Positions 1 through 9,400 of a DNA stretch of 14,179 bases are shown here, in pieces. The number at the start of each line of letters is the position of its first letter. The first letter of the stretch is position 1. The notes beneath the pieces were generated by a model. That model searched no databases. It was not told the DNA's origin and was given only the letters and a program-made list of their open reading frames with translations. The position numbers and the translations under genes are program-made. Origin of the DNA: DASPXY01 sp038227745 (GTDB lineage Bacteria; Planctomycetota; Planctomycetia; Gemmatales; Gemmataceae); assembly GCA_038227745.1 (NCBI GenBank), contig JBBRPS010000184.1, positions 1 to 14,179 of the forward strand, in the 5' to 3' direction.

Positions 1-1131
1 CGCCAGCGCCGCGAGGCTGACGTTGCCCTTGTCGTCGGTGCGGACCACCAGGGCCCGCCCGCTGTCAAGCTGGTCCATGTGCATCACCCCGTGGTAACTC
101 GGGATGACGACGGCGCGGTCCGTGATGGACTGCGTGCGGTTCTTCACACGCCAGATCGCCTTCTCGTTGACCTTCGCCGTCTCGCGCAGCAGGTCCTGGT
201 CGATGCGCACCGTCCAGTACGGGCTGGGGCCGACCGGGGCCTGCTTGTGGTGCATGCGGAACGTGGACATCAGGATGTAGGTCTTGCCGCCCTTCTTGTA
301 CGTGAACATGTCGCGCGGGTGGTTGCCCGAACCCAGCTCGATCACCGTCTCGCCCTTGACCTTGGCGCCGGACTCGAGGTCATCGACGGGGTACTTGACC
401 AGCGGCGTGCAGGTGAAGGCGCCGACGACGTACTTCTTGCCGTCTTCCTCATAGGGGATGAGGGTGCGGATCGGGGCCTTCGTCTCCCACTGCTTGTGGG
501 CGACGTGATACGTCTCGGTGCTGAAGATGGCGCCCTGGGCGTTGTTCTCCAGCGGCGTGCGCAGGGAGAAGATCTTGCTGCCGAATGTCTCGTTCGCCTG
601 CGCGGCCGCCAGGACGCGGTCGCCGGCCCAGACCACGTCGGTGATCGCGTACGTGCGGCCCTTCTCGGCGGGCAGTTTGGCGCGGGCGTACTTGACGTTG
701 TCCAGGCGCAGCTCGTTGACCTTGCCGGCGCCGTCGAGCGTCAGGACCAGGCTCTTCTTGTCGTCCAGCTTGCGGACGGCGAAGTACGCCGTGGTCGAGG
801 CGGGGTTGACCGCGAGCTTGAGGATCTCGATGCCCTTGGCGGTCGTGCCGATGCGGCCGGCGAGCACCTCGGTGATCTGCGGGATCTCCGTCTTCGTCCA
901 GGCCTTCGGCGTGGTGTCGCCGGTGTCGATGGCGACGACCTGCGCCCCCTTGCCGTCGCCGATCAGCAGCACGCCCTGCGGGCCGAAGCTGATCGCCTCG
1001 ATCGACTTGATCTGCGGGTCGCCGGTGGCGGTGGTCTTGAAGAGTTTCGACTGGGCGGACGCGGGGACGGCGCCGGCGAACAGCCCCAGCACGGCGGCCA
1101 GGGCGGCCCCACACAGCTTGCTTCGAGTCAT
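1..1131 (-). CDS. Secreted beta-propeller-like protein, 3' end cut by window edge
   Basis: The frame is open from an ATG at 1131 to the left edge (377 codons, no stop), so the C-terminus is missing. Residues 1-26 form a classical signal peptide: basic MTRSK, a hydrophobic Ala/Leu core, and a PASA-QS cleavage site after Ala26, so the protein is exported. The mature part alternates short beta-strand-like stretches with Gly/Asp turns (for example ISFGPQGVLLIGDGKG near residues 45-60), as in NHL/WD-type propellers, but I recognise no named family. Histidines cluster late in the visible part (His271 in GNHPRDMF, His294-His295, His347 and His351 in YHGVMHMD) and could bind a metal; that is inference. 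The start is fixed by a strong Shine-Dalgarno at 1138-1147. It lies 197 bp downstream of the MFS gene on the same strand and probably has its own promoter. Function unknown; a substrate-binding or scaffold propeller is the best guess. Confidence 0.85.
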   Translation of the reverse strand, partial: MTRSKLCGAALAAVLGLFAGAVPASAQSKLFKTTATGDPQIKSIEAISFGPQGVLLIGDGKGAQVVAIDTGDTTPKAWTKTEIPQITEVLAGRIGTTAKGIEILKLAVNPASTTAYFAVRKLDDKKSLVLTLDGAGKVNELRLDNVKYARAKLPAEKGRTYAITDVVWAGDRVLAAAQANETFGSKIFSLRTPLENNAQGAIFSTETYHVAHKQWETKAPIRTLIPYEEDGKKYVVGAFTCTPLVKYPVDDLESGAKVKGETVIELGSGNHPRDMFTYKKGGKTYILMSTFRMHHKQAPVGPSPYWTVRIDQDLLRETAKVNEKAIWRVKNRTQSITDRAVVIPSYHGVMHMDQLDSGRALVVRTDDKGNVSLAALA

Positions 1132-1137
1132 GGTGTT

Positions 1138-1147
1138 CCTCCTCCTA
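1138..1147 (-). promoter_or_regulatory. Strong Shine-Dalgarno of the secreted-protein gene
   Basis: On the minus strand the bases read AGGAGGAGGA, six bases before the ATG at 1131. This is close to a perfect anti-16S match, fixes the start codon, and is much stronger than the ribosome binding sites of the VOC and MFS genes, suggesting high translation. Confidence 0.8.
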
Positions 1148-1178
1148 CGAGTCACGAGAAGCCCGATACCCGTGTCCG

Positions 1179-1207
1179 ACATTACCCGACGCACGCGGCG
1201 TTGTCCA
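1179..1207 (-). promoter_or_regulatory. Candidate sigma70-type promoter for the secreted-protein gene
   Basis: Read on the minus strand, TGGACA (1207-1202, five of six matches to the -35 consensus) is followed after 17 bases by TAATGT (1184-1179, three of six matches to -10). It sits about 50 bp upstream of the start, in the gap after the MFS gene. In GC-rich DNA such matches arise by chance, and planctomycete promoters are not well defined, so this is only a candidate. Confidence 0.3.
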
Positions 1208-1278
1208 ACAGACTCTCGGAAAAAAGCAGGCATCGGGCGCGGCCCGGCCGTGTCAGTCGGGAAGGTCTTCCCCGTTTA

Positions 1279-1297
1279 CGAGTCGGCTCGCGACTCG
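1279..1297 (-). terminator. Hairpin downstream of the MFS gene, possible terminator
   Basis: A perfect 7-bp stem (CGAGTCG with CGACTCG, five-base loop) lies about 34-52 bases after the MFS stop. A second small hairpin (GGGAAG with CTTCCC) follows at 1259-1272. A run of six T on the minus strand occurs only at 1225-1220, too far from either stem for a textbook intrinsic terminator. Termination or RNA stabilisation is possible but not shown. Confidence 0.3.
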
Positions 1298-1330
1298 CGC
1301 CGGAGTAAGATCGGTGAGGCCGTGCGGCGC

Positions 1331-2713
1331 TCAGGAGGCGGGCGGGGCGGTGTCGGCATCGTCGGGATCGATCCAGAACCAGAGGCACGCGCCGGTGAGG
1401 CAGATCAAAGCGCCGAGGCCCAGGCCCCACTTCCACCCCCAGGCATCGCTGACGAGCGGCGTGATCACCGGCGCCAAAACGCCGCCGGCATTGCCTCCGG
1501 TGTTGAAGATGCCGGCCGCCGTGGCGCCGCGCCGGCCGCCCAGTTCGACCGCCGTCGCCCACGACGGGCCTTCCGTGGCGCCGACCGCCGCCAGGGCCAG
1601 CCCGAACAAGAGGACCGTCCAGCCGGGCAAAGGCGAGAACAGACCAAGCCCGACCAGCAGGGCGCCGAGGACCATGCCGCCCGCGACCACCGCAACGCGC
1701 CCGGTGCGCCGGCCCGCGGTACGGGTCAGCTGATCCGACACCCAGCCACCGAGGAACATACCCGCCGCCATCGCCAGAAAGACCAGGGTCGAGTAAAGGC
1801 GGCTCATGTCCGGGCCGACTTTCAGGACCTGATCGAAGTAGTGATGTACCCAGAAATAGAACAGGTACTCGACGTATCCGACCGCCGCGTAACTGACCGT
1901 CAGCAGCGCGAGGCTCCGGTTGGCCGCGAGCGTTCGCCACAAGCCGGCGCCGTCACGCGGGGCCGCGGCCGTCGCGGTCACCACGACGGCATCCTCCGCG
2001 GCCACGTGCATTCGCACCGCCGGCCCGCCGCAGATTATGTTCAGTTCCTCTGGGTTGACGGCCGGGTGGGCGGCGGGGAAGTCGCGGGCGAAACACGTCC
2101 AGAGCAGGGCGAGCAGCGCGGTGACGCTGCCGGTCACCAGAAACGCCCCCGGCCAGTTGAACAGGTCGATCAAGGTGCCGAAGGCGTAATAGCTGGAAGC
2201 GATGCCGATGAGGGCCGCGCCCATGACGGCGCCGTTAGCAGCGGCGCGCTGCGGAACGGGCAGCCAGTGGGCGATGGCGTGACCGCTGGCCGGGTAGATG
2301 GGCGCCGTGAACACCCCCAGCGCTGCCCGGACGACAAGCAGGGCACCCACGGTTGCGGCCACCGAGAGCGCCGCGAAGCCGACCGCCCCCGTGAGTGCGA
2401 CGAACAGCGCCGAGCCGAGGCCCATGATCGCCAGCGCCCACCGCGATCCCCAGCGATCCACGAACCACCCGCCCGGCGTCATGCACAGCATGTAAGCGAA
2501 CAGCAGTGCGGAATAGACGTAGCCGATCGCCGTCGCCGAGAGGTGCAGTTCGTCGCGGATGCGCTCGTCGTAGGCGACCGACATGCTCACGCGGTTCAGC
2601 CAGCTCATGAAGCTGAAGGCGAGGAGCAGGGCCAGGATGGCCCAGCGCACGGAGGTCGGGCGCGGCCGGGCGGCGGGCACGGCGAAATCAAGAGGTTCGG
2701 TAGAGTGGGTCAT
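1331..2713 (-). CDS. Major facilitator superfamily transporter, anion:cation symporter-like
   Basis: A 460-residue inner-membrane transporter of normal MFS length with about 12 hydrophobic segments. Residues 1-22 are a cytoplasmic tail and the first helix starts near residue 23. The MFS loop 2-3 signature is present as GGWFVDRWGSR (81-91), with a second copy (GGWVSDQLTR, followed by AGRRTGR) in the equivalent loop of the C-terminal half. The NRVSMSVA motif at the end of helix 1 (40-47) and the HPAVNPEELNII segment in the central loop resemble the anion:cation symporter family, whose members carry hexuronates, glucarate, phthalate and other organic anions with protons or sodium. The substrate cannot be read from sequence. 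Its ATG overlaps the stop of the upstream VOC gene in an ATGA tetranucleotide (2713-2710). Upstream it has only a weak purine-rich site (GAGG, 11 bases away), so translation is probably coupled. Confidence 0.88.
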   Translation of the reverse strand: MTHSTEPLDFAVPAARPRPTSVRWAILALLLAFSFMSWLNRVSMSVAYDERIRDELHLSATAIGYVYSALLFAYMLCMTPGGWFVDRWGSRWALAIMGLGSALFVALTGAVGFAALSVAATVGALLVVRAALGVFTAPIYPASGHAIAHWLPVPQRAAANGAVMGAALIGIASSYYAFGTLIDLFNWPGAFLVTGSVTALLALLWTCFARDFPAAHPAVNPEELNIICGGPAVRMHVAAEDAVVVTATAAAPRDGAGLWRTLAANRSLALLTVSYAAVGYVEYLFYFWVHHYFDQVLKVGPDMSRLYSTLVFLAMAAGMFLGGWVSDQLTRTAGRRTGRVAVVAGGMVLGALLVGLGLFSPLPGWTVLLFGLALAAVGATEGPSWATAVELGGRRGATAAGIFNTGGNAGGVLAPVITPLVSDAWGWKWGLGLGALICLTGACLWFWIDPDDADTAPPAS

Positions 2714-3171
2714 GGGATGGTGCGCCTCGGGGGCTGGAACAACTCGAGCAGGATGCCGTTGGGGTCGCGGAGGTAGAGGCCGTAGCCGCCGGCATTGGGG
2801 CCGGCGTCGATGCGGACCGGCTCACCGGCGAGGGCCACGCCCTCCGCCCGCAGTCGCTCGCACAGGGCCGGCAGGTCGTCCACGAGCAGGGACAGGTGGG
2901 CGCTGCCGGGGTCGCAGGGCCGCGGCGCCAGGGATTCGCCCCGGGGCTCGAGGTACTCGAATAACTCGACGTGATGGGCTGACCCGGGGACGCGCAGCAG
3001 GGCAGCCCGCACGCGGCAGCCCGGCAGGCCGACGATCCGACCGAAGTAGTCGTCGCCGATCTCGCGCGTGTAGACGAGTTCCAGGCCGAGCTGGGCGCGG
3101 AAGAACTTCAGGGAGCGGTCCAGGTCCGCGACCGTGAAACTGGTGTGGTGGGCGCCGACGATTCCGGGCAT
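2710..3171 (-). CDS. VOC-family metalloenzyme (glyoxalase/epimerase/dioxygenase type)
   Basis: A 153-residue protein with the paired beta-alpha-beta-beta-beta modules of the vicinal oxygen chelate fold. Module 1 covers roughly residues 6-74 (HHTSFTVADLDRSLKFF start) and module 2 roughly 90-147 (AHLSLLVDDL to LYLRDPNGILLELFQ). All four positions expected for the metal site are filled: His9, Glu69 (VELFEY), His92 (AHLSLLV) and Glu143 (LLELFQP), the H-E-H-E set of glyoxalase I and methylmalonyl-CoA epimerase. It is therefore probably an active, soluble, cytoplasmic metalloenzyme; which reaction it catalyses is not visible. The frame is open back to an ATG pair at 3231/3228, but I chose the ATG at 3171: it has GGAG nine bases upstream (3184-3181), starts at the usual distance from the first strand, and the extra 20 residues (Pro-rich) look non-coding. 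Coupled by a four-base overlap to the MFS gene, which may carry its substrate or product. Confidence 0.87.
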   Translation of the reverse strand: MPGIVGAHHTSFTVADLDRSLKFFRAQLGLELVYTREIGDDYFGRIVGLPGCRVRAALLRVPGSAHHVELFEYLEPRGESLAPRPCDPGSAHLSLLVDDLPALCERLRAEGVALAGEPVRIDAGPNAGGYGLYLRDPNGILLELFQPPRRTIP

Positions 3172-3226
3172 GGGTGGTATCTCCGGGGCGTGGACAGGCG
3201 GCCGAAGTGGCTCGGCCACTCGCCCC

Positions 3227-3254
3227 ATCATGGCGCCGCGGCGCGGGCAGTCAA
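3227..3254 (-). promoter_or_regulatory. Candidate sigma70-type promoter of the VOC-MFS pair
   Basis: On the minus strand TTGACT (3254-3249, five of six) is followed after 16 bases by CATGAT (3232-3227, four of six). Transcription would begin near 3220, leaving a leader of about 50 bases before the VOC start at 3171. If real, the -10 box overlaps the alternative ATGs at 3231/3228, which would exclude them as starts. Support is pattern only. Confidence 0.35.
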
Positions 3255-3359
3255 CCGAAAAACACAGGCACTCTTCCCAGTTCTTCGTTTACGCCCAACG
3301 GTTCGGAGCCGGCTTGCCGTTTCGCGCTCGCCCCGCGCTTCGTGACGCCGGCCCCCACC

Positions 3360-3394
3360 TTCCTCGCCTCTCCCCGCCGGTGAGAGGCGAGGAA
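3360..3394 (-). terminator. 13-bp-stem palindrome just after the giant gene
   Basis: A perfect 13-bp inverted repeat (TTCCTCGCCTCTC at 3360-3372 with its complement at 3382-3394, nine-base loop) begins nine bases beyond the stop codon of the giant gene. No T run follows on the minus strand. It may stop transcription or protect the 3' end of the giant mRNA. Alternatively it is a dispersed intergenic palindrome; translated on the minus strand it gives an LSPAGRGEEG-like peptide, similar to repeats I associate with Gemmataceae genomes. Confidence 0.5.
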
Positions 3395-3402
3395 GAGCCC
3401 CG

Positions 3403-6400
3403 TCACTCCCAGTCCCGCAGCTTCTGCAGCAGGTGCAGCAGCTCGTTGCGGCGCTTCTCGAAGAAGGCGAACAGGACGAAGATCGCCGCCCCAAGGACGA
3501 CGCCCGCGACTAGCCATACGATGCGGCCGCGTTCCTCGGCGACGTGGGCAGCGTGGCGGATCACCGCGAACAGCCCCATCATCAGGAAGCCCGAACCGAG
3601 GAACAGGAACGCCCGCACCCGCAGCAACATGCCCGCGAACACGCCCACGACCGACAGCGCCACCAGCACCAGCGGCCGCACCGCGTCGGGACTCAGTCCG
3701 GCGAGGAACGTTTCCGCCGTGGACGAGACGTAGATCGCCGCCAGGGCGCAGTACCGGATGGCGTTCTTCTGATTCCTGTTCAGGCGGTCGCGGTTGAGGT
3801 GCTCGGCCCCCAGCACGCTGAGCGCGAACGGGATCAGCCACAGTTGCGGGTGCTGAATGAAGGCGAGCTGGTTCTGGTGCAGGACCAGCCACAGTCCGAC
3901 GTTCGACGCGGCCACCGCCAGGAGGAGGAAGCCGAGCGAGCGCTTCGTCACGGACAGGAAGACGTAGAGCGCCCCGATGAGGAACCACAGGCTCGCGTAC
4001 TCGCCGAGCGGCTGCACCCAGAACGCGACGACCGGCAGCACGGGGAGGAAGACGCCGGTGCGCTCCAGCGGTTCGGCGAGCACGCGCAGGCCGAGGCGGC
4101 GGAAGAGTTCCCCGGCCGCGGCGCCGGCGAAGGCGATGCCCAGCGTCAGGAACGGCCAGTAGCGTATGAGGTTGCCCCGGAACAGGTGCGGGGCCGACAG
4201 CCGCGCGTGGACGAAGACCAGCAGCAGCAGGACCTCGGCGGCGTAGACGTAGCCGGTCCGGCCGCGCTCCGAGAGGCCGAACGGGTCGAGGCCGGGCGCG
4301 ACGGCGAGGGCGAGCGCGGTCACGAGCATGACGAGCAGAGCGGCGGCGACGGCCACGGTGAACAGGGTGCCGGGCTCGCCAGGCGCCACCGCGATGCCCG
4401 GCCGCAGGAGGGCCGCCTCCTGGCCCAGCACCAGTGCCAGCGCCGTCAGCGTACACAGCCCCAGGGCGGTGCCGGCCTCGCGGGCGCTCTGGACCCAGCC
4501 GGGCCAGGCCGCCAGTCGCCGCGGCAGGACGATGCCGTAGAGGACGGTGAGGGGCGCAAAGACGGCGAGAAGCAGGCCGCAGCGGTGCAGCCAGGGGGCG
4601 GCCGCGCCGGGGTCGAGGAAGGCCCAGCCGCCCTCGACGGCGAGGAGCGCCCCGAGGGCCAGCACGGCGTAGCGCAGGATCTCGCGCCACCTGAGATCCG
4701 CGCGGCCGGCGAGCAGGGCGGCGGGAAGAAGCAGGGCGACCGCGAGTGTGCCCATCAGCCGCTCGGCCGCCGTCGCGAAGGCGAGGCACGTCCACACGCT
4801 CAGGGCCGCCGCGACGCACGCCAGCGCCGCCTGCGCCGGGGCGAACCAGGGCCAGAAGCCGTCGGGCGTCCGGTCAGTGTCCGCTTCGCCCTCGGTTCGC
4901 CGGGTCACCGCCCAGACGCCTGCCGCGAGCAGCACGTAACCTGCCAGCAGCGGCGCCGGCAGCCAGCGCAGGGCGGGGTGCCAACCGTGCAGCGCCAGGC
5001 CGAGGGCGGACAGCCCGAGGGCGTAGAGGCCCGGCAGAGGGAAACGGGCTGTGCTGTCGCGCAGGGCGACGGCAAGGGCGATGGCGACGGCCGCCAGTGC
5101 CGCCCACGGGAGGACACCGACCACCCGAACGCCCGCGCCGGTGAGGTCGGAGGTCACGCCGAGGGCGGCGAGTGTCGCCGCGGCGCAGACCCCCGCCACG
5201 GCGCCGACGTGACTGAATGGCAGCCAGCCGCCGCGCAGGTCGAGCCCCGGGTGCTCGCCCCGCAACCCCTGTTCCACGCCCGACCACAGTGCGGATGCCA
5301 GCCCCGCGCACAGGACGTTGACGGCGAGGAGGTCGAGCGGCGCGGCGTCGAGGCCGAGCCAGACCGTGCCCGCGAGATTGACCAGCAGACCGGAGGCGTA
5401 GACGTGTACCTGCCGGCGCGACCAGATCGCCAGGGCGCCGGCGAGGGCGCTGACGACCAGGAGCGAGCCGGCCGGCCAGAAAGCGCCCGTCGGATCCTGT
5501 CCCATTCCCCGGAGCGCCAGGGCGACGACGAGGACGCCGATGCCCGTCACCCAGCCGCGGAGCAGCTCGACCGGCGCGATCGGTCCTTCGTGCGGTTCCT
5601 CGCCGGAGCGGGAGCGCAGGTCGGCCCGCCAACCGAGGACCAGCGTGGCGGTCGCGGTCAGCGCCCACGCCGCGATCAGCGTGTGGTAAGCCAGCCAGTC
5701 ATGAGCATGAATGCGGGCGGCCGTGCAGGCCAGCAGCACGCCCACACCCAAACCGAGGGCGGAGAGTACGTGGACGCCGCCCCGGAGCAGCGTCTGGCCG
5801 ACGTGCCATACCGCCGCGGCGAGCGCGACGAGCAGCGACAGCCAACCCCAGAGGCTCCCCGCCTGGCCGACGCTGGGGTCCAGGTCGCCGGGCGCCGCGA
5901 TCAGCCGGACCGCCGGACCGAGGAGCAGCACGGCGTTCCCCAGCAGCCCGAGGAAAACCTGCACGCTCAGCAGCGGCGCGCTATACCTCTGGCGGGGAAG
6001 GTCCTCATACAAGCCCGACGCGCAAGCGAGGGATCCCTCGCTTGCGCTTCGGGCTTGTGTGGCGAGCTTCCGCGCCGGAGGAATGCCGACTTCAACGGCG
6101 GCGTAGAGTCGCCGGGCCGCCGCGAGCCACAGCAGGGCGGCGCCGGCACAGGTCAGCACGTTCGCCTGCACGAGCGGCACCCACCAGGAGGCGAAGTCCT
6201 CGCGGCGGTGGACGTCCCACACCACCAGCGAGACGGCGAGGTTGAGCGCCAGCGCCGCGGCGAAGGCCCAGCCCTCGCGGCGCTGCCACAGCGCCATCAG
6301 CGCCGCGGTCAGACTCACCCCGGCCGCGGCACCCGCCGACCAGGCATTCCCCGCGGGATCCTGCCCGACGCCGCGCACGGCCAGCCCGATGGTCAAGGCG

Positions 6401-9400
6401 GCGATGCCCGCCACCCACGGACGGAGCCACCCCACGGAGAGGAAAGGCCGCACGGGCTCGCGGGCGCCGGCTGCGAAGCGCTCGCCGAGCCAGCCGGTGC
6501 CGAGCGCCGCCAGGGCCGTCAGCGCGCACGCGGTCGTCAGGACGTGGTAGGCCAGCCACGGCGGCGATTCCCAGTTGCTCGCCGTGCAGGCCGCCAGGAC
6601 GCCGAGGACCAGGCCGCCGGCGCAGAACGCATGGACGCGCCGGGCCCGGTTGGCCGTCCGGCCGAAGTGCCGGGCCGCGGCGGCCAGCGGCAGCAGCAGC
6701 GCCAGCCATCCCCAAATCTGCCCGGCCTGCTGAGTAACCGCGTGGACGGCCCCGGGCTGACCGATCAGCAGCAGCGCCGGGACGCCGAGCAGCGCCGCGT
6801 TGCCCGCCAGCGTCAGGACGACCTGTGCGGTCAGCAACGGGGCGGCGAAGGGCCTGGGCCGCGCGACGCGGTACAGTCGCCCCGCCGCTGCGAGCCACAG
6901 TAGCGTCGCGATGGCGCCGGCAATGGCGTTGCCCTGCAAGAGAGCGACCCACCAGCCGGCGAGCGGTTCGTTCCTGTGGAAGTGCCACAGCACCAGCGAC
7001 GCCGCGACGTTGACGGTCAAGGCGCCGGCGAAGGCCCACCCCTCCTCGCGGCGCCACAGCGCCGCCCCGGCGGCCAGGGCGCCGGCGGTCAGGATCAGCC
7101 CCGCGGACCACCACGGGGCGGCGGGATCGTCCGCCGCGGCACGCAACGCCAGCCCCACCAGCACGACGCCGAACGACGCCACCCAGCCGAGGACCGCGGC
7201 GACCGGCGTCTCCGTTGCGGCAGGGAGTTCGGACGGAGGCACGTCGAGCAGACGTGGGCGGCGGCTCACCAACCAACCGCCGGCCAGGGCCGCGGCGCCG
7301 GTCAGCGCCCAGGCCGCCGTCAGCGTGTGGAACGCCAGCCAGCCGCGCGGGTCGAGATGGCTCGCCGTGCAGGCCGCCAGCACGCCGACGCCCAACCCCA
7401 GCGTACAGAGGACATGCACGCCGCCGCGCGCCAGCGTCCGCCCCAGGTGCCAGACCGCCGCGGCCGCCACGCTCAGCAGCGCCAGCCAGCCCCAGGCGGT
7501 GCCGGCGTCGAGGACATGGTCGTGGACGGGACTCGGCCGCTCGATCAGCAGCACGGCGGGCCGGACCAGCAGTACCGCGTTGCCCGCCAGTCCCAGGAGG
7601 ATCTGCAGGCTCAGGAGCGGCGCGAACGGCCGCTGTTCCGGGTACAGCCGGCGAACCGCGGCGAGCCAGGCGAAGGCGACGGCGGCGCCCGCGATCGCGT
7701 TGGCCTGCACCAGGGGGATCCACCAGTCCGCCAGGGCGACACCGCGGAAGGCGTGCCAGGCGATCAGCGACACCGCGAGGTCCACGCCCAGCGCCGCGGT
7801 GAACGCCCAGGCCTCGCGCCGTTGCCACAGGGCTGTCACCGCTGCGGCGAGTCCGGCGACGGCGACGGCCGCGGCGGCCCACAAGCGGTCCTCGTGCCAC
7901 ACAGCGGCCTTGAGCGCCAGTGCCACCGCCGCGGCGAGGAAGCCGGCGATCCACGTCCCGGTCGCGGGATTCGCCACGCGCGCAGACGGTTCCTCCTCGG
8001 TCGGCGTCTGCGCACCCGTGATGCGCCAGGCGCCGCAGGCGAGGGCGAGGGCGGACGCCGCCCCGCCGAGCATCAGTACCCGGTAGCCCCATCCCGGCGC
8101 CAGCGACTCGACGGTACACGCCGTCTGTCCGAGCAGCACGACGGCGCGCACGCCCACGTCATGCACCGTCAGCGTCAGCTGCCGCCGACGCGACCACGTC
8201 TCGACCGCCGCCCCGGTCAAGAGCCACGCCACCCAGCCGAGGCCCGAGCCGGCGCCGAGCGCCCACACCACCACGGGAGGATGCCCCCCGCCCATCGTCC
8301 AGCCCTCGGGGGCGGCGACGAGGGGACGGACGCCGCCGATCAGGAGGCACACGTTGACCGCCACGGCGAGGCCGACCTGCAGCGACAGCAGCGCGCCCGG
8401 CGCCCCGGGCTCGCGCCGGCGTGCGGCGAGCCCGACCAGGGCCACGATCGCGCACAGGGTCGCGTTGACCTGCGCCACGAGGATCAGCCACGCCTCGTCC
8501 ACCCGCTGCGGGCGCGCGTCCCACAGGAGGAGCGTCACGGCGAGGTTGATCCCCAGGCCGGCGACGAACGTCCAGCCGTCGCTGCGCTGCCACAGGGCCA
8601 TCGCCCCCGCCAGCACGCTGACCGCCAGAACACCGCCGGCCGGCCAGAGGTAGCCGGATGGATCTTCGCCGATGCCGCGCAGGGCCAGGCCGGTCACCAG
8701 CACGCACACCGCCGCCACCCAGCCGCGCACCACGCCCGCGTCGAAGAGGGGCACCCGCGCGGGGTCCGCGTCCGTGGCGGTCGTGCGGCGCGCACTCAGC
8801 CAGCCGCCCGCCAGCGTCGCCGCCCCCGTCAGCGCCCACGCCGCCGTCAGCGTGTGGTACGCCAGCCAGTCGCCGTGGTCCCACAGGCGTGCTGCCGTGC
8901 AGGCGGCCAGCACGCCGACCGCCAGGCCCAGGCCACAGACCACGTGCAGCCCGCCGTGCGCCACCGTCTGGCGCAGGTGCCACAGCGCCGCCCCCAGCGA
9001 CGCCAGCAGCGCCAGCCACCCCCACACCTCGCCCACCTGCAAGACATACTCATCGACCGGCGCGGGCCGGAGCACCAGGCGCACCGCCGGCCCCACCAGC
9101 AACGCCGCGTTGCCGAGCAGCCCGAGTCCCACCTGGGCGCCGAGCAAGGGAGCCGGCCCCGTGACGCCCAGCCACTGCCTGCCCGCCAGCCATACCAGAG
9201 CCGTGCAGGCGCCGGCGAGGATGTTCGCCTGCAGCAGCGGCACCCACCACAGGGCCAGGCTCTCGTCACGGTGCAACCGCCACATAACAAGCGACAGCGC
9301 CAGGTTCACGCCGAGGCCCGCGGTCCACGCCCAGCCCGCCCGCCGCTGCCAAGCCGCCAGCAGCGCCCCTGCGGCGCTGGCGCCGAGGATGGCGCCCGCC

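Noticed and set aside
1220..1225. Six T on the minus strand as the T tract of an intrinsic terminator for the MFS gene
   Set aside because: No stable stem ends directly before it; the nearest good hairpins are more than 30 bases away.
3172..3231. VOC gene starting at the ATG pair 3231/3228
   Set aside because: There is no Shine-Dalgarno before it, the added 20 residues are Pro/Arg-rich and precede the normal start of the fold, and a candidate -10 box overlaps it.
6092..8119. Long minus-strand frame (675 codons) overlapping the giant gene in another phase
   Set aside because: It is Arg/Gly/Ala-rich and repeats with the period of the array only because the underlying DNA does. The overlapping frame has the coherent membrane motifs. 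The same holds for 3251-4819, 9266-11260 and 11507-12679.
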